The notes: generated from the sequence alone by a model not told the origin. Counted from the stretch's first letter, positions 32,285 to 42,587 are shown. The stretch: DNA of 64,000 nt from Polyangiaceae bacterium (GCA_041389725.1 JAWKRG010000005.1:124001-188000); one strand, 5' to 3'. Translations and numbers: made by a program.

Positions 32285-33448
32285 TCAGCCCGGCTGCGCC
32301 GTGGGCTTGGGAGAGAAGGGGCGGCTGCGTGGATCCGAGGGCGGCGCGGCGGCGTCGGGGCGCAAGCGGCCTTCGTCGTCGAAGCGCTCCATCTCGACGG
32401 TGACGCGGCGCAGAGCGGCCTGCTTCTCGTGGAAGGGGCGGAAGCTCGACTTGAAGCCACCGACGACCATGTTCTTGATGTCGCGGAAGGGCATGCCCAT
32501 CTGGGTGTGCGCCAGATAGAGTTCCTTGCTCACCGAGGTGTCCGTGATGAGCCGGTTGTCGGTGTTCACGGTCACGCGCAGCCCCAGGTCGAAGTACAGC
32601 TTCAAGGGGTGACTGGCCAGATCGCGCACCGCTCCGGTCTGCACGTTGCTGGAAGGGCAGCACTCGAGCGGAATGCGGTGGTCATTGACGTAGTGCAGCA
32701 GATCGCCGCTTTCGCGTAGGCGAACGCCGTGGCCAATGCGATGCGCGCCGCAGACGTGAATGGCTTGCGCGACGGACTCGGGCCCATAGGCCTCGCCAGC
32801 GTGAATGGTACAATTGATGTTGTTGTCCCGCACCAGCTGGAAGGCGAGCTTGTGGTGCTTGGCGGGGTTGTCCGCCTCGGCGCCGGCGAGGTCGAAGCCG
32901 ACCACGCCGCGGCCCTTGTAGGCCACGGCCAGCTCCGCCATTTCGTAGGAGCTTTCCGGGGAGATGTTGCGGATCCCGCAGATGATCACGTTGGCTTTGA
33001 TGCCGTAGGTTTCTCGGGCCCGGCGTAGGCCGTCGAGCACCGCTTCCACCACCTTGGTGAGCTTCAGCCCGCGCCGCGTGTGCAACATGGGGGAGTAGCG
33101 CACTTCCATGTAGCGCACGTTCTCCATGTGGGCGTCTTCGGCCAGTTCGAAGGCAATGCGCTCGAGCGAAGCCTCGGTCTGCATCACCTTGAGGGTGATC
33201 TCGAAGCCACGTAGGTAGTCGACCAAAGAGCCAAAGATGCGCCCGCAGCCGATGGCGTCGCGCAGGCCTTCCACGCTGTCGGCGGGCAGGTCGATGCTCT
33301 CCGCACGCGCCAGCTCCAGTATCGTTTCGAGGCGCAGTGAGCCGTCCAGATGGACATGCAGGTCCGTCTTGGGAAGCGCCTGGAACACCTCGAAGGGCAC
33401 GAAGCCCGACTCGTCGAGGTGTGATCCGTTGCTTTTCGTATCTTCCAT
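32285..33448 (-). CDS. add: Adenosine deaminase
   Basis: Deaminates adenosine to inosine in purine salvage. 387 residues from the ATG at 33448. Zinc ligands in TDLHVHLDGSLR, catalytic and metal residues in IHAGEAYGPESVAQAIH and RIGHGVRL, and the ADA signature VTVNTDNRLITDTSVSKEL of the bacterial type. A Pro-rich C-terminal tail is unconserved. Its product inosine is the substrate of Gsk encoded at 14366-15673. Confidence 0.93.
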   Translation of the reverse strand: MEDTKSNGSHLDESGFVPFEVFQALPKTDLHVHLDGSLRLETILELARAESIDLPADSVEGLRDAIGCGRIFGSLVDYLRGFEITLKVMQTEASLERIAFELAEDAHMENVRYMEVRYSPMLHTRRGLKLTKVVEAVLDGLRRARETYGIKANVIICGIRNISPESSYEMAELAVAYKGRGVVGFDLAGAEADNPAKHHKLAFQLVRDNNINCTIHAGEAYGPESVAQAIHVCGAHRIGHGVRLRESGDLLHYVNDHRIPLECCPSSNVQTGAVRDLASHPLKLYFDLGLRVTVNTDNRLITDTSVSKELYLAHTQMGMPFRDIKNMVVGGFKSSFRPFHEKQAALRRVTVEMERFDDEGRLRPDAAAPPSDPRSRPFSPKPTAQPG

Positions 33449-33556
33449 GGCCGAGCATAGCACGACGAGGCGACCGGTGGGCCACTCTCGCGCGCGCCTC
33501 ACGCCGTCTCACGCCACCTCACGCCGCCTTGATCGACAGCTGCGCGTGTGTTCCGC

Positions 33557-34750
33557 TCACGCGTCGGAGCTGGGCGGAGTCGAGTCGGGCGCCGTGTCCT
33601 CGGCCGTCTTCTTTTTGCTGGCGCTGCGACCCTGGCCCCTGCCCTTGTCCGCCGCTGCCTTGCGACCAAGAGCGATGCTGACTGCCGCGAGCGCGGCCAC
33701 GCCACCGAAGAAGGCCCATCCCGGCACGCCCGAGCTTCCCTCGCCGCGCGCGGCGCGGTCGAAGGCCTCGCGGAACACCGCTTCTTCTTGGGCGCCGACG
33801 ATCATCTCGCTGCCGACGTAGGTGGTGGGCAAGCCTTGGAAGCCGGATTCTCGCAGGATCTGGCCTTCTTTCTTGATCGTAGCGTCCGTCTCGGGGTTCT
33901 TGATGCAAGCGTCATAGACCTCGGCATCCAAAGCCATTTGCACTGCCAGTCGGCGATTGGAGGTCGGGTCCAGGGTCTCCGTTTCGAACAAGGCGTCGGC
34001 CATTGCTTCGCCTTTGCCTTGTTGGGTGGCGCAAACGTAGGCGCGAGCGGCGTCCTTGGCTTCGGGATGGCGATCCAACGGCATGTTCATGCGCACGAAG
34101 TTCACTTGCCCGGGGTAGTCGCGGGTGATGGCCTTCAGTTGCGGATGGAGCATGCGGCAGAAGGGACATTGGAAGTCCGCGAACTCCACGACGTTGATCT
34201 TCCCAGGCACGTAGAAGGCTTGGATGGCCGCGGGGACGTTGGGCTTCGGGCGCACCTTGGGCCACACCAAGGGAGCGGTGATGGCGATGGCGCCGAGCAG
34301 GATCCACGACACCACCCGTAGAGGCTCTTGACCGCGCTCGCCCGCGCCCAGCTTGCGTGCATGCATCCACGCCGCAATGGCAGCGCCGATGCCGGCGCCG
34401 TCCACGATGACGCAGTAGAAGCAGATGTGACCAATGATCACGGCCTGCATCAGGATGAGCAGCACCGCCATTGCACCGCCGGCGGTCGCGATGGGTCGGA
34501 GCCAGCGCTCGCTGCCGCTGCTCTGGGACAGCGACATGGCGTACAAGAAGCCAAAGCCAAGGAGCCCCAGCAACGGAACGGGGATCGTCCCCACGTAACC
34601 GAACCCACTGGAGCGCACCGAAGCACAGCCCGACCCCGGAGCGCAGAACGCCGGGTTGGCGCTCGTGTAGTCGACGAGCAACGCGGCACTGGTCGCGAGC
34701 GCGACCAGCACCAGGATTCTCAGGACCAGCTTCCACACCACGGCGGACAC
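33557..34750 (-). CDS. VKOR-DsbA fusion, disulfide-forming membrane protein
   Basis: 397 residues from a GTG. N-terminal VKOR domain with four or five membrane helices, loop cysteines C36 and C42 and active CFYC (C110, C113); then a DsbA/thioredoxin domain (about 180-340) with CPFC (C195, C198) and the cis-proline region GLPTTYVG; then an extra membrane helix (about 350-366) and a charged tail. It reoxidises itself with quinone and makes disulfides in exported proteins, which fits the many Cys-rich lipoproteins here. The extra C-terminal helix and tail are unusual. Confidence 0.9.
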   Translation of the reverse strand: MSAVVWKLVLRILVLVALATSAALLVDYTSANPAFCAPGSGCASVRSSGFGYVGTIPVPLLGLLGFGFLYAMSLSQSSGSERWLRPIATAGGAMAVLLILMQAVIIGHICFYCVIVDGAGIGAAIAAWMHARKLGAGERGQEPLRVVSWILLGAIAITAPLVWPKVRPKPNVPAAIQAFYVPGKINVVEFADFQCPFCRMLHPQLKAITRDYPGQVNFVRMNMPLDRHPEAKDAARAYVCATQQGKGEAMADALFETETLDPTSNRRLAVQMALDAEVYDACIKNPETDATIKKEGQILRESGFQGLPTTYVGSEMIVGAQEEAVFREAFDRAARGEGSSGVPGWAFFGGVAALAAVSIALGRKAAADKGRGQGRSASKKKTAEDTAPDSTPPSSDA

Positions 34751-34886
34751 CCGCGCATCTTAGTCGCGGGATCCGGGGTCGTGCAAAGACGCGGATTCGT
34801 TCGCGGTTTCTGCGCGGCGCCGCGCCTGCGCCACAGCCGATTCCGCTTCTGTTGCCTACTCTGGACTCGGCACACTAGAAGGTCCC

Positions 34887-37214
34887 ATGCGTCCCCTGCC
34901 CTCTCGCGGTGACCTGATCAGTTGCCTGATGCAGGCTCAGCGCCCGCTGCACGCCCGCGAAATCGCCAAACGTTGCGGCGTCAACGAAGGCTCGTACTCC
35001 CGTCTGCTGGAGCTCTTGGACCAACTCAGCTTCGACGGAACCATCGCGCGCATGCCCGGGGGCCGCTTCAAGGCCCAACCTCGGAGCGATGGGGACAGCT
35101 GGGAGGGCGTGCTGAGTGTGAACCCGCGAGGCTTCGGCTTCGTGACGGCGGCTGGGCAGCCAGACACTTACGTGGCGGGTGACAGCTTGGCCGGCGGCAT
35201 GCACGGCGATCGCGTGCGCATTGCCGTGCTGGGGCGCACGGCTCGCGGGGTCGAGGGCCGCGTCACCGACATCGTTCATCGTCGCAATCCCCGCGTCGCT
35301 GGCGTGTTGCGACGTCGGCGCAAGAGCTCTTGGCTCGAACCGGACGACACGCGTGTTCGCGGCCCTATCGTGATCATTGGCCGTCACGATGGCGACGACG
35401 GGGACGCGGCGGTGGTGAGCATCACGCGCTTTCCCGAACGCCCCGACGAGAACCCCGAGGGTGAGTTGGTCGCGGTGCTGGGCGTGCCCGGAGACCCCAA
35501 CGCGGAGGTGGCGAAGATCCTGGTGCGCGAGGAGATCGACGAAGCGCATCCCGAAGCCGCCATGCGCGAGGCCGAGGCAATGGCGGCGCGGTTGCTGAAG
35601 TCGCCAGCGGAGGGTCGCGTGGATCTGCGCAGCGTGCCCCTTCCCACGATCGACCCCGAGGACGCCCGCGACCACGACGACGCCATTTGGGTCGAAAAGG
35701 CGGGCGACGGCTACCGCGTGTGGATCGCCATCGCCGACGTGTCCGAGTACGTGGTGCCCGGTTCGGCCCTGGACCAAGAAGCCATGACCCGGGGCTGCAC
35801 GATCTACCTGCCGGATCGGGCGATTCCCATGCTGCCCGCTGCCTTGGCGTCGGACGTGTGTTCGCTCCTTCCCGACGCCGAGCGCCTCTGCATGTGCGTC
35901 ATTGCGGAGTTGGACAAGGCGGGTGACGTCACGAGGTTCGAGATCGTCGAAGGTGTGATGCGCTCTCAGGCCATGCTCACCTACGGCGGCGTGGCCCGGG
36001 CCCTCGGGTTCAGCGAGCGGGCACCCCAGAGCGCGCCGGCGGAAGCATTGAAGAAAGGCCTCCGGGCGCTGGACGAGCTGGCGCGCAAGTTGCGCCGCAA
36101 GCGCATGCGTCGGGGCGCGCTGGATCTGGATTTGCCCGAGCCGAAGGTCGTGCTCGACCCGAAGTCCGGCGCACCGATTGGCGTGGAACGTCGCGCCGAA
36201 GATCCGGGCATCAAGCGCGCCTACCAAATGGTGGAGGAGCTGATGCTGCTCGCGAACGAACTCGTCGCGGAGTGGCTGTCGAGCAAGCGATCCCCCGCGG
36301 TCTACCGCGTACACGCTCGCCCCGACGAGAAGAAGCTGGAGCGGCTGGCCGACGTGGCGGAGCGCCTGGGCGTCCAGGTAGATCTGGACGACATGCTCGA
36401 CCCCATGGGGGTGAGCCGCTTTCTGAAGAAGATCGCCGATCACCCGCGGAAACAAGTGTTGGAGTCACTGCTGCTGCGCTCTTTGAAGCAGGCGGTCTAC
36501 GACATCGTCAACGTGGGGCACTTTGGACTCGCGTCGGACGCCTACCTGCATTTCACCTCGCCGATTCGACGGTATCCGGACATCGAAGTGCACCGCGCCG
36601 TGAAGCACATCTTGCGCGGCAACAAGCCCGACACTTCGCCGGGCGCAGTGGAGACGCTTCGCGCCGCAGCGACACGAGCCAGCGTTCGCGAGCGCGCCGC
36701 GATGGATGTCGAGCGCGAGGTCGTGGACCTGTATCGCGCGCTCTACATGCGCGACCGCATCGGCGACGTGTTGGAGGGCAGGATCTCCGCAATGGTGGGT
36801 ACGGGCATGTTCGTCACGCTGGTCGAACCCTTCGTGGACGTGCTGGTGCGCTACGACGCCCTCGGTCCCGATCGCTACGAGCTGGACGACGACGAGCTGA
36901 CCGTCGTCGGCGCCAATAGCGGTGACGTGCTGCAGCTCGGCGACCCCATCGTCGTGGAGATCGAGGACGTGGCCATCTTGCGCCGCGTGGTCCTTGCCCG
37001 CCGAGTGCCGCCGGATGCGGTCGTGCGCGCTGCCCAGGGTCGGTCCCGGGGCCGGGGGCGAGGTGCAAGCAAGCCCAGCCGGAGCAATCCCGGAGCGAGC
37101 AAGCCCGGAGCGCGGTCGGCCCCGGCCGCCGACCGCAAGGGCCGCGGTGACCGCGGTGGCCGCAGCGCAGGGAGCCGTCAGGCGAAGGGCCGCGGCGGCA
37201 AACGGCGACGCTGA
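34887..37214 (+). CDS. rnr: Ribonuclease R
   Basis: Processive 3'-5' exoribonuclease that degrades structured RNA. 775 residues: N-terminal helix-turn-helix (1-65), cold-shock domains (about 70-225; VNPRGFGFVTAAG), RNB catalytic domain (about 240-560) with the metal-binding IDPEDARDHDDAI (about 255-267), S1 domain (about 625-700) and a basic Arg/Gly/Ser/Lys-rich tail from about 707. The tail resembles that of other RNase R proteins and may bind RNA or ribosomes. Single gene, no operon partner. Confidence 0.95.
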   Translation: MRPLPSRGDLISCLMQAQRPLHAREIAKRCGVNEGSYSRLLELLDQLSFDGTIARMPGGRFKAQPRSDGDSWEGVLSVNPRGFGFVTAAGQPDTYVAGDSLAGGMHGDRVRIAVLGRTARGVEGRVTDIVHRRNPRVAGVLRRRRKSSWLEPDDTRVRGPIVIIGRHDGDDGDAAVVSITRFPERPDENPEGELVAVLGVPGDPNAEVAKILVREEIDEAHPEAAMREAEAMAARLLKSPAEGRVDLRSVPLPTIDPEDARDHDDAIWVEKAGDGYRVWIAIADVSEYVVPGSALDQEAMTRGCTIYLPDRAIPMLPAALASDVCSLLPDAERLCMCVIAELDKAGDVTRFEIVEGVMRSQAMLTYGGVARALGFSERAPQSAPAEALKKGLRALDELARKLRRKRMRRGALDLDLPEPKVVLDPKSGAPIGVERRAEDPGIKRAYQMVEELMLLANELVAEWLSSKRSPAVYRVHARPDEKKLERLADVAERLGVQVDLDDMLDPMGVSRFLKKIADHPRKQVLESLLLRSLKQAVYDIVNVGHFGLASDAYLHFTSPIRRYPDIEVHRAVKHILRGNKPDTSPGAVETLRAAATRASVRERAAMDVEREVVDLYRALYMRDRIGDVLEGRISAMVGTGMFVTLVEPFVDVLVRYDALGPDRYELDDDELTVVGANSGDVLQLGDPIVVEIEDVAILRRVVLARRVPPDAVVRAAQGRSRGRGRGASKPSRSNPGASKPGARSAPAADRKGRGDRGGRSAGSRQAKGRGGKRRR

Positions 37215-37334
37215 TCTCGGGCAAAGCACCCCGAAATCCTTGAGTTTATTGCGGCACCACGGGGCGAGAGAAGGCCCGCGGTGCCTATGGTAGTGTCTAC
37301 GCTCCGCGGCGCACGTCGCAGCCGGTGCGGAGAG

Positions 37335-39653
37335 ATGAGTTCCGAGCAAAATCCGACGGCGGTCGAAAGCCCCTCCTCGCGGCGATCTGCTGCGAACCAC
37401 GGAGGCGAAGATCCTGAGCTGATTGGCACGGTGCTCAATGACACCTACCGCGTCGAACGCGTCGTGGGTGAGGGTGGAATGAGCCGCGTCTACGAGGCGC
37501 GACACACGCGAATTGCGCACAAGCGCTACGCGCTGAAGGTCCTCAACGCGGATCTGTCGACGAACAAGGAGCTGCTGGAACGCTTTCAGCGTGAAGCGGA
37601 CGCGGTCGCGTCGCTCAAGCACGACTCCATCGTCGAGGTCTTCGACGTTGGCCTCACGCCCGAGGGCGTGCCGTACATGGTGTACGAGTTCTTGGACGGC
37701 CAGGACCTCGCCATCCTGCTCGAGTCCGTGAAGCGGCTCGATGCCTTGGTTGCCGTGCGCGTCGCGCGTCGAGTCGCCGCCGCGCTCGCCGCCGCGCACG
37801 AGAGCGGCGTCGTGCACCGAGACCTCAAGCCCGAGAACGTCTTCTTGTTGGGCATGACGGCGGACCCAGAGGTCAAGGTCATCGACTTCGGGCTTTCGCG
37901 TTTCGTCGATGGCTCGCGTTCCACCGTGACTCGGGCCGGGGTGGTGATGGGCACGCCCAGCTACATGTCCCCAGAGCAGGCGCGCGGGGAACGCGGAGAC
38001 CATCGTACGGACATCTACGGCGTGGGCGCGATCTTGTACACCGCCGTCACTGGCCATCCGCCCTTCGAGGAAGAGTCACCGCAGCAGACGATCTTGGCGG
38101 TGATGAGCCGCGACCCGCAGCGACCAAAGGTCGTGGAGCCCACGGTTCCCGAGAGCGTGGAGCTCGTCATTCAGCGCGCCATGGCTCGCGAGCCCAACGA
38201 TCGCTACCAACAGATGACCGATCTGCTCGCTGCCCTCACCACCCTCGAAGAGCAGCTGAGCATGAGCAAGGCGCTGCCTGCGGCGCGCCCGACGCAGGCG
38301 TCGATCGTGGCGCTCGAGGCCGAAGACGACGTGCGTTGGGGTCGGGTGCGCCTGGCTGCGCTGCTGATGGCGGCAGTCGGAGTCAGCGCTCTGATCGCGA
38401 TCTTGGCGGCCATTGGTCTGGCAACGTCCATCGCCAAGCGCGAGCTGACCAACACGGAGCTACTGCTGACCTCCCTTGGTGTGCTCGGAACGGCACTCAC
38501 GCCCGTCGTGCTGGTCGCAGCACGAGTGCGTCGCAAGATCTGGAACAACAGCGCGAAGGTGGTGGACGCTGTCACGGCCATCCGTCTGCCGTTGATCTCG
38601 GCTTTGGTCGGTTACGGCGTGGTGATGCTCGCGCTGCGCTGCGTGCGTTACGTCACCCGCGAGAGCTGGCCGTCCGCATGGATTGGCTGGGATTTGGCCC
38701 TGTTCGTGATCGCTGCCACCTGGGCGCTCGCGACCTACGTGAATCGACGAGTCGGGCGTCGCCACGAACGGTGGGCGCGAGTGCTCGCGGCAGTGGGAGT
38801 ACGAGTGTTCGCCGTCGGCGTGACGCTCTCCACCGTGGTGCTCGGGCTTCGCGCGATGAAGCCGCTGCCCACTCGCGCCAATCTCGCTGCACTGCAGGCC
38901 GAGGGCGAGACGCCCGCGCTGGCGGGTTCGACCCCGGTTGTCCCGAGTGCCAGCATGAGCGCTGGGCCCGCTGCGAGCGCCACGGCGCCCATTCAGCGTT
39001 CGCTGGAGGGCGAGGTGGCCGAGGCGATGAAGGGTGGCTTGCCGGCACTTCGCACTTTGGCGGAGCGGCATCCCGATGAGCCCCAGGTCCTGCGCGCATG
39101 GGCCGTGCAAGCCGCGAGTGAAGGTGGAGATCCCAAAGAAGCGTTGGTGGCCTTCACCCGTCTCTTCGAGAAGGCACCGGCTCAGGTATCCGATGACACG
39201 CTGCGCCCGTTGTTGATGAAGCTCGCGCACACGGACGATTCGGCTGCGGTGTTGGACCTGATGGCGAACAAGATGGGTTCTCGCGGTCCGGACTTGCTGT
39301 ACGAGCTGTACCTGAGTTCGCCGCAGCTTCGCGAAGCCGCCAAGGCATTGCTCGAGTCCCCGGACAACCGTCAGCGCTTCAACAATGGCCTGGCCATCGC
39401 CTTCGATTTGCGCAACGCGCCGAGCTGCGCGGCGCGACTCGCGCTGCTGCCTCGCGCCAAGAATCACGGCGACGAGCGCGCCATCTCCGCGCTCCAGGTC
39501 TACAGCACGGGCACCAAGAAGGGCTGCGGTCGCACCAAGCGAAAGCCCTGTCCGCCCCCCTGCGCCGCCGAGGCCGCGGCCTTTCGCAAGACCATCACGC
39601 AGATCCGCGATCGCCTCGAAGCCGAGAAGCAAAAGGCCGAACCAAAACCCTGA
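37335..39653 (+). CDS. Ser/Thr protein kinase with multi-helix membrane region and TPR-like C-terminus
   Basis: 772 residues from the ATG at 37335 (GGAGAG upstream). Kinase domain about 35-305: GEGGMSRV (45-52), ATP lysine K68 in YALK, HRDLKPEN near 161, DFG near 183 and GTPSYMSPEQ. It is followed by five or so hydrophobic helices (about 335-520), an unusually large membrane part for a Hanks kinase, then a Ser/Ala linker and a helical C-terminal domain (about 575-770) with TPR-like units and a Cys-rich GCGRTKRKPCPPPCAAE segment. Stand-alone gene; signal and substrates unknown. Confidence 0.9.
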   Translation: MSSEQNPTAVESPSSRRSAANHGGEDPELIGTVLNDTYRVERVVGEGGMSRVYEARHTRIAHKRYALKVLNADLSTNKELLERFQREADAVASLKHDSIVEVFDVGLTPEGVPYMVYEFLDGQDLAILLESVKRLDALVAVRVARRVAAALAAAHESGVVHRDLKPENVFLLGMTADPEVKVIDFGLSRFVDGSRSTVTRAGVVMGTPSYMSPEQARGERGDHRTDIYGVGAILYTAVTGHPPFEEESPQQTILAVMSRDPQRPKVVEPTVPESVELVIQRAMAREPNDRYQQMTDLLAALTTLEEQLSMSKALPAARPTQASIVALEAEDDVRWGRVRLAALLMAAVGVSALIAILAAIGLATSIAKRELTNTELLLTSLGVLGTALTPVVLVAARVRRKIWNNSAKVVDAVTAIRLPLISALVGYGVVMLALRCVRYVTRESWPSAWIGWDLALFVIAATWALATYVNRRVGRRHERWARVLAAVGVRVFAVGVTLSTVVLGLRAMKPLPTRANLAALQAEGETPALAGSTPVVPSASMSAGPAASATAPIQRSLEGEVAEAMKGGLPALRTLAERHPDEPQVLRAWAVQAASEGGDPKEALVAFTRLFEKAPAQVSDDTLRPLLMKLAHTDDSAAVLDLMANKMGSRGPDLLYELYLSSPQLREAAKALLESPDNRQRFNNGLAIAFDLRNAPSCAARLALLPRAKNHGDERAISALQVYSTGTKKGCGRTKRKPCPPPCAAEAAAFRKTITQIRDRLEAEKQKAEPKP

Positions 39654-39670
39654 CTCGAGAACGCCTTCGG

Positions 39671-39740
39671 GAGAGGGCACAGGCAGTTCGGAAGAACGGA
39701 AGCAGAGAGGAAAGGGATTTGTGCCCAACCCTTCCGAGCT
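39671..39740 (+). repeat. Dispersed intergenic repeat family B, copy 1
   Basis: Contains CACAGGCAGTTCGGAAGAAC; the whole 70 bp aligns at roughly 80 percent with 63100-63168. Lies just after the kinase stop. Confidence 0.65.
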
Positions 39741-39846
39741 TCCGGCCTTCCTGTGAATCCTTCTCTTTCTTCAATCATGCCGCAAACGCGCAGCCAGCAT
39801 CGAGGGCGCAGGTGGCTGAGCGCGGTGGTGGTATGACTGATCGGGC

Positions 39847-42561
39847 GTGAAGGAACTCGAGCGCAGCATCGGCCCCATTGCCGTCATCGCGATCAGCATG
39901 AGCGCGATGCTCGGCAGCGGCATCTTCGTGTTGCCGGGTCTGGCCGCGGCCAAGACAGGACCGTCGGTGTGGGCCGCCTACCTGCTGGCGGGTGTGTGCG
40001 TGTTCCCCGCCGCCGCGTGCAAGGCGGAGCTGTCCACGGCGATGCCGACCTCGGGCGGCACCTACGTGTACCTCGATCGCATCTTTGGGCCGCTGGCGGG
40101 CACGGTGTCGGGGGTGGCGCTGTGGCTCGCGATGCTGTTGAAGAGCTCCTTCGCTCTGGTCGGCATCGGCACCTACCTAGTCGTGCTGGGCAATCTGCCC
40201 GTCGTCCCCACTGCGCTGGTGTGTTTGGTCGGCATCGTCGCCCTCAACCTGCTGGGCATCAAGAAGGTCGGGCGTGCTCAGATCGGCGTGTTGGCGGCCA
40301 CCCTCGTGGCCCTGGGCGTCTTGGTTCCCTTCGGCCTCGCGCAGGCGAGTCGCGAGAACCTCTCCCACGAGATGACCCACGGTGTTCCCGGCCTGATCGC
40401 TGCCGCGGGCTTCGTCTTTGCTTCCTTCGCCGGCGTGAACAAGGTGGCAGCGTTCGCCGAGGAGGTGCGCAATCCGGCGCGCAATCTCCCGCTCGGAATT
40501 CTCGCGTCCCTGTTCATCGTGATGGCGCTCTACAGTCTCGTGTCATTCACGCTCGTGGGCGCGATTCCGCACCAGCGGCTGCACGACGATCTGCATCCCA
40601 TCTACACTCTGGCCCACGGCGTAGGAGGCTACTGGGCTGGGATTGCCGCTGGGGTCATCGGAGTGGTGACCATGGCGTCGATGGCCAATTCTGGCCTGTT
40701 GGCGGCCTCGCGGCTTCCCTTCGCCTTGGCACGGGATCGCTTGCTTCCGGGACTATTGAAAGAGGTGGGGCGGGAATCGGGGACACCCGTCGCGTCAATC
40801 GTACTGACGGGTGCGGCCATGGCCCTGGCGGTATCGATTCTGAACGTCGAGGGTCTCGCAAAGACGGCCAGCGGCCTCGTGATCATGCTCTTCATCGCCG
40901 AGAACGTCGCCGTGATCGTGTTTCGCGAGAGCCGCGTGCACTGGTACCAGCCCAAGTACCGGTCGCCCTTCTATCCCTGGCTTCAGGGCTTCGGCGTCGT
41001 ATCGGGCGTGGTGTTGCTGGTGACCTTGGGTGCCGCGGTCGTCCTCGGGGCACTGCTTGCGGTGTTGCCCGGGCTAGCCTTGTACGTGTTCTACGGTCGG
41101 CGTCGGGTCGAACGACTTGGTGTGCTCGGTCAGCGCGTGCGCCGAGCCGTGGCCATCACTGCGCCGCCGGTGACGAGCCGCGGCCCCGACGTCGTCGAAG
41201 AGGCGTCCGTGGTCGTCGCTCTCTTCGGCAAGGAGCACTCGCCGGAAATGGTGGTCGAGCTCGGCGCGGCCTTGGCCAAAGACCGACGCATCCAGGTGAT
41301 CCACCTGACCGAGGCGCCCGAGCACACGACCATCGAAGCAGCGTTGGAAGAAGACGTGTCTGTGCGTTCTTTGCGGCGCCGGGTGCAAGCCTTGGGCGAA
41401 GAACGCGACCTGTCGCTCGAGTTCCACGCAATCGTTTCTCGAGATCTCGGGCACACCGTGCACAGCGTGTCGTCGAGCGCTCATTGCGAGTGGCTCGTGA
41501 TGGAGTGGCGCGGGCGGGAACGGCAGGCCCTGGTGCCGTACAACCCCATCGGCTGGCTGATGAACAACCTCGGGTCCAACCTGGCCTTCTACAAGGACGG
41601 CGGCGTGCGCTTCGTGCGTGAGATCCTGGTCTATGCCGAGCCCGGACCGCACGACGCCTTGGTCGTGCGAACGGCGGATCACCTCGCCAGCCTGTGGAAG
41701 GCGAAGTTGACGCTGATTCGCTTCGCCGCCAACTCGGCGTCGGACATCGAGGTCCGCCTCGAGCAGGAGTACCTCGAACAACTCGGCGAGCTGTGCAGCG
41801 CGCCCGTGACGAAACACGTTGCGCGCGGCGTCAAGCGCATCAAGACGCTGGCCGCGGAGACCGCGGCCTACGACTTGCTGGTGATGGGAGCTCCCGACGT
41901 CACGCTGGCAAGGCAGATTCTCGGGACGGATCAAGATCACATCAAAGCCCGCGCAGCCTGTTCGGTGTTGACCGTCAAGACGCCGCGGCAGTTCACCCAT
42001 CGCGCCTATAGCGAGGCGTCGGCGACCCGCGCACCCGCCGTTCCCACCCGCCTGCCCGACTTCCTGGCACCGGGTGCGATCGCTGCGCGCTTGGACATCA
42101 CGCGCAAAGAGGCCCTGTTCCAGCAGATTGCCCAGGTCTTCGAGCCGGTGATCGAGGGGGTCAGCGCGCGCCAAATCGTCGACGCCCTCTGGGAACGCGA
42201 GCGAACCCAGAACACCTCAGTGGGTCACGGTGTCGCCTTGCCGCATGCGACGCTCAACACCGCGAAAGCCTTGGTGGGTGTCTTCACCACCCGCAAGCCC
42301 ATCGACTATCAGGGCCCCGACGGCGCGCCCGTGGACGTGTTCTTCGTGACCATCTGCTCGCCGAGCCAGCGGCAGACGCACCTGGAACTGCTTTCGCGCG
42401 TCGCCGGGCTCACCCTCAAGACGAAGCTACTGGAACGCCTGCGCGCCGCGGAAGACGCCGAGACCATCCGCGTGGCGCTGCAAGAGTGCAGCGCGGAGCT
42501 CGAAGCGTCGGGTCGCTCCCCAATGGTCAGCCTGCCGAGCTCTGCGTCGGGCGGCACTTGA
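39847..42561 (+). CDS. APC-family amino acid transporter fused to USP and PTS EIIA-like domains
   Basis: 904 residues from a GTG. Residues 1-430 are an APC permease: MSAMLGSGIFVLPGLAA, about 12 helices, FASFAGVNKVAAFAEEVRNP. Then two universal-stress-protein-like modules (about 455-715; the second ends DLLVMGAPDVTLARQIL) and a C-terminal PTS EIIA type 2 (fructose/nitrogen) domain (about 750-895) with the phosphorylatable His in GHGVALPHATL (H800). The combination suggests amino acid uptake regulated by nucleotide binding and PTS phosphorylation. Related APC-USP fusions are known; adding EIIA is rarer. Confidence 0.9.
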   Translation: MKELERSIGPIAVIAISMSAMLGSGIFVLPGLAAAKTGPSVWAAYLLAGVCVFPAAACKAELSTAMPTSGGTYVYLDRIFGPLAGTVSGVALWLAMLLKSSFALVGIGTYLVVLGNLPVVPTALVCLVGIVALNLLGIKKVGRAQIGVLAATLVALGVLVPFGLAQASRENLSHEMTHGVPGLIAAAGFVFASFAGVNKVAAFAEEVRNPARNLPLGILASLFIVMALYSLVSFTLVGAIPHQRLHDDLHPIYTLAHGVGGYWAGIAAGVIGVVTMASMANSGLLAASRLPFALARDRLLPGLLKEVGRESGTPVASIVLTGAAMALAVSILNVEGLAKTASGLVIMLFIAENVAVIVFRESRVHWYQPKYRSPFYPWLQGFGVVSGVVLLVTLGAAVVLGALLAVLPGLALYVFYGRRRVERLGVLGQRVRRAVAITAPPVTSRGPDVVEEASVVVALFGKEHSPEMVVELGAALAKDRRIQVIHLTEAPEHTTIEAALEEDVSVRSLRRRVQALGEERDLSLEFHAIVSRDLGHTVHSVSSSAHCEWLVMEWRGRERQALVPYNPIGWLMNNLGSNLAFYKDGGVRFVREILVYAEPGPHDALVVRTADHLASLWKAKLTLIRFAANSASDIEVRLEQEYLEQLGELCSAPVTKHVARGVKRIKTLAAETAAYDLLVMGAPDVTLARQILGTDQDHIKARAACSVLTVKTPRQFTHRAYSEASATRAPAVPTRLPDFLAPGAIAARLDITRKEALFQQIAQVFEPVIEGVSARQIVDALWERERTQNTSVGHGVALPHATLNTAKALVGVFTTRKPIDYQGPDGAPVDVFFVTICSPSQRQTHLELLSRVAGLTLKTKLLERLRAAEDAETIRVALQECSAELEASGRSPMVSLPSSASGGT

Positions 42562-42587
42562 CGCCGTACGGTCCCTGGGACGCGGCG

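Noticed and set aside
34875..38057. Two long minus-strand frames opposite rnr and the second kinase
   Set aside because: Both opposing genes have clear conserved motifs; these frames have none.
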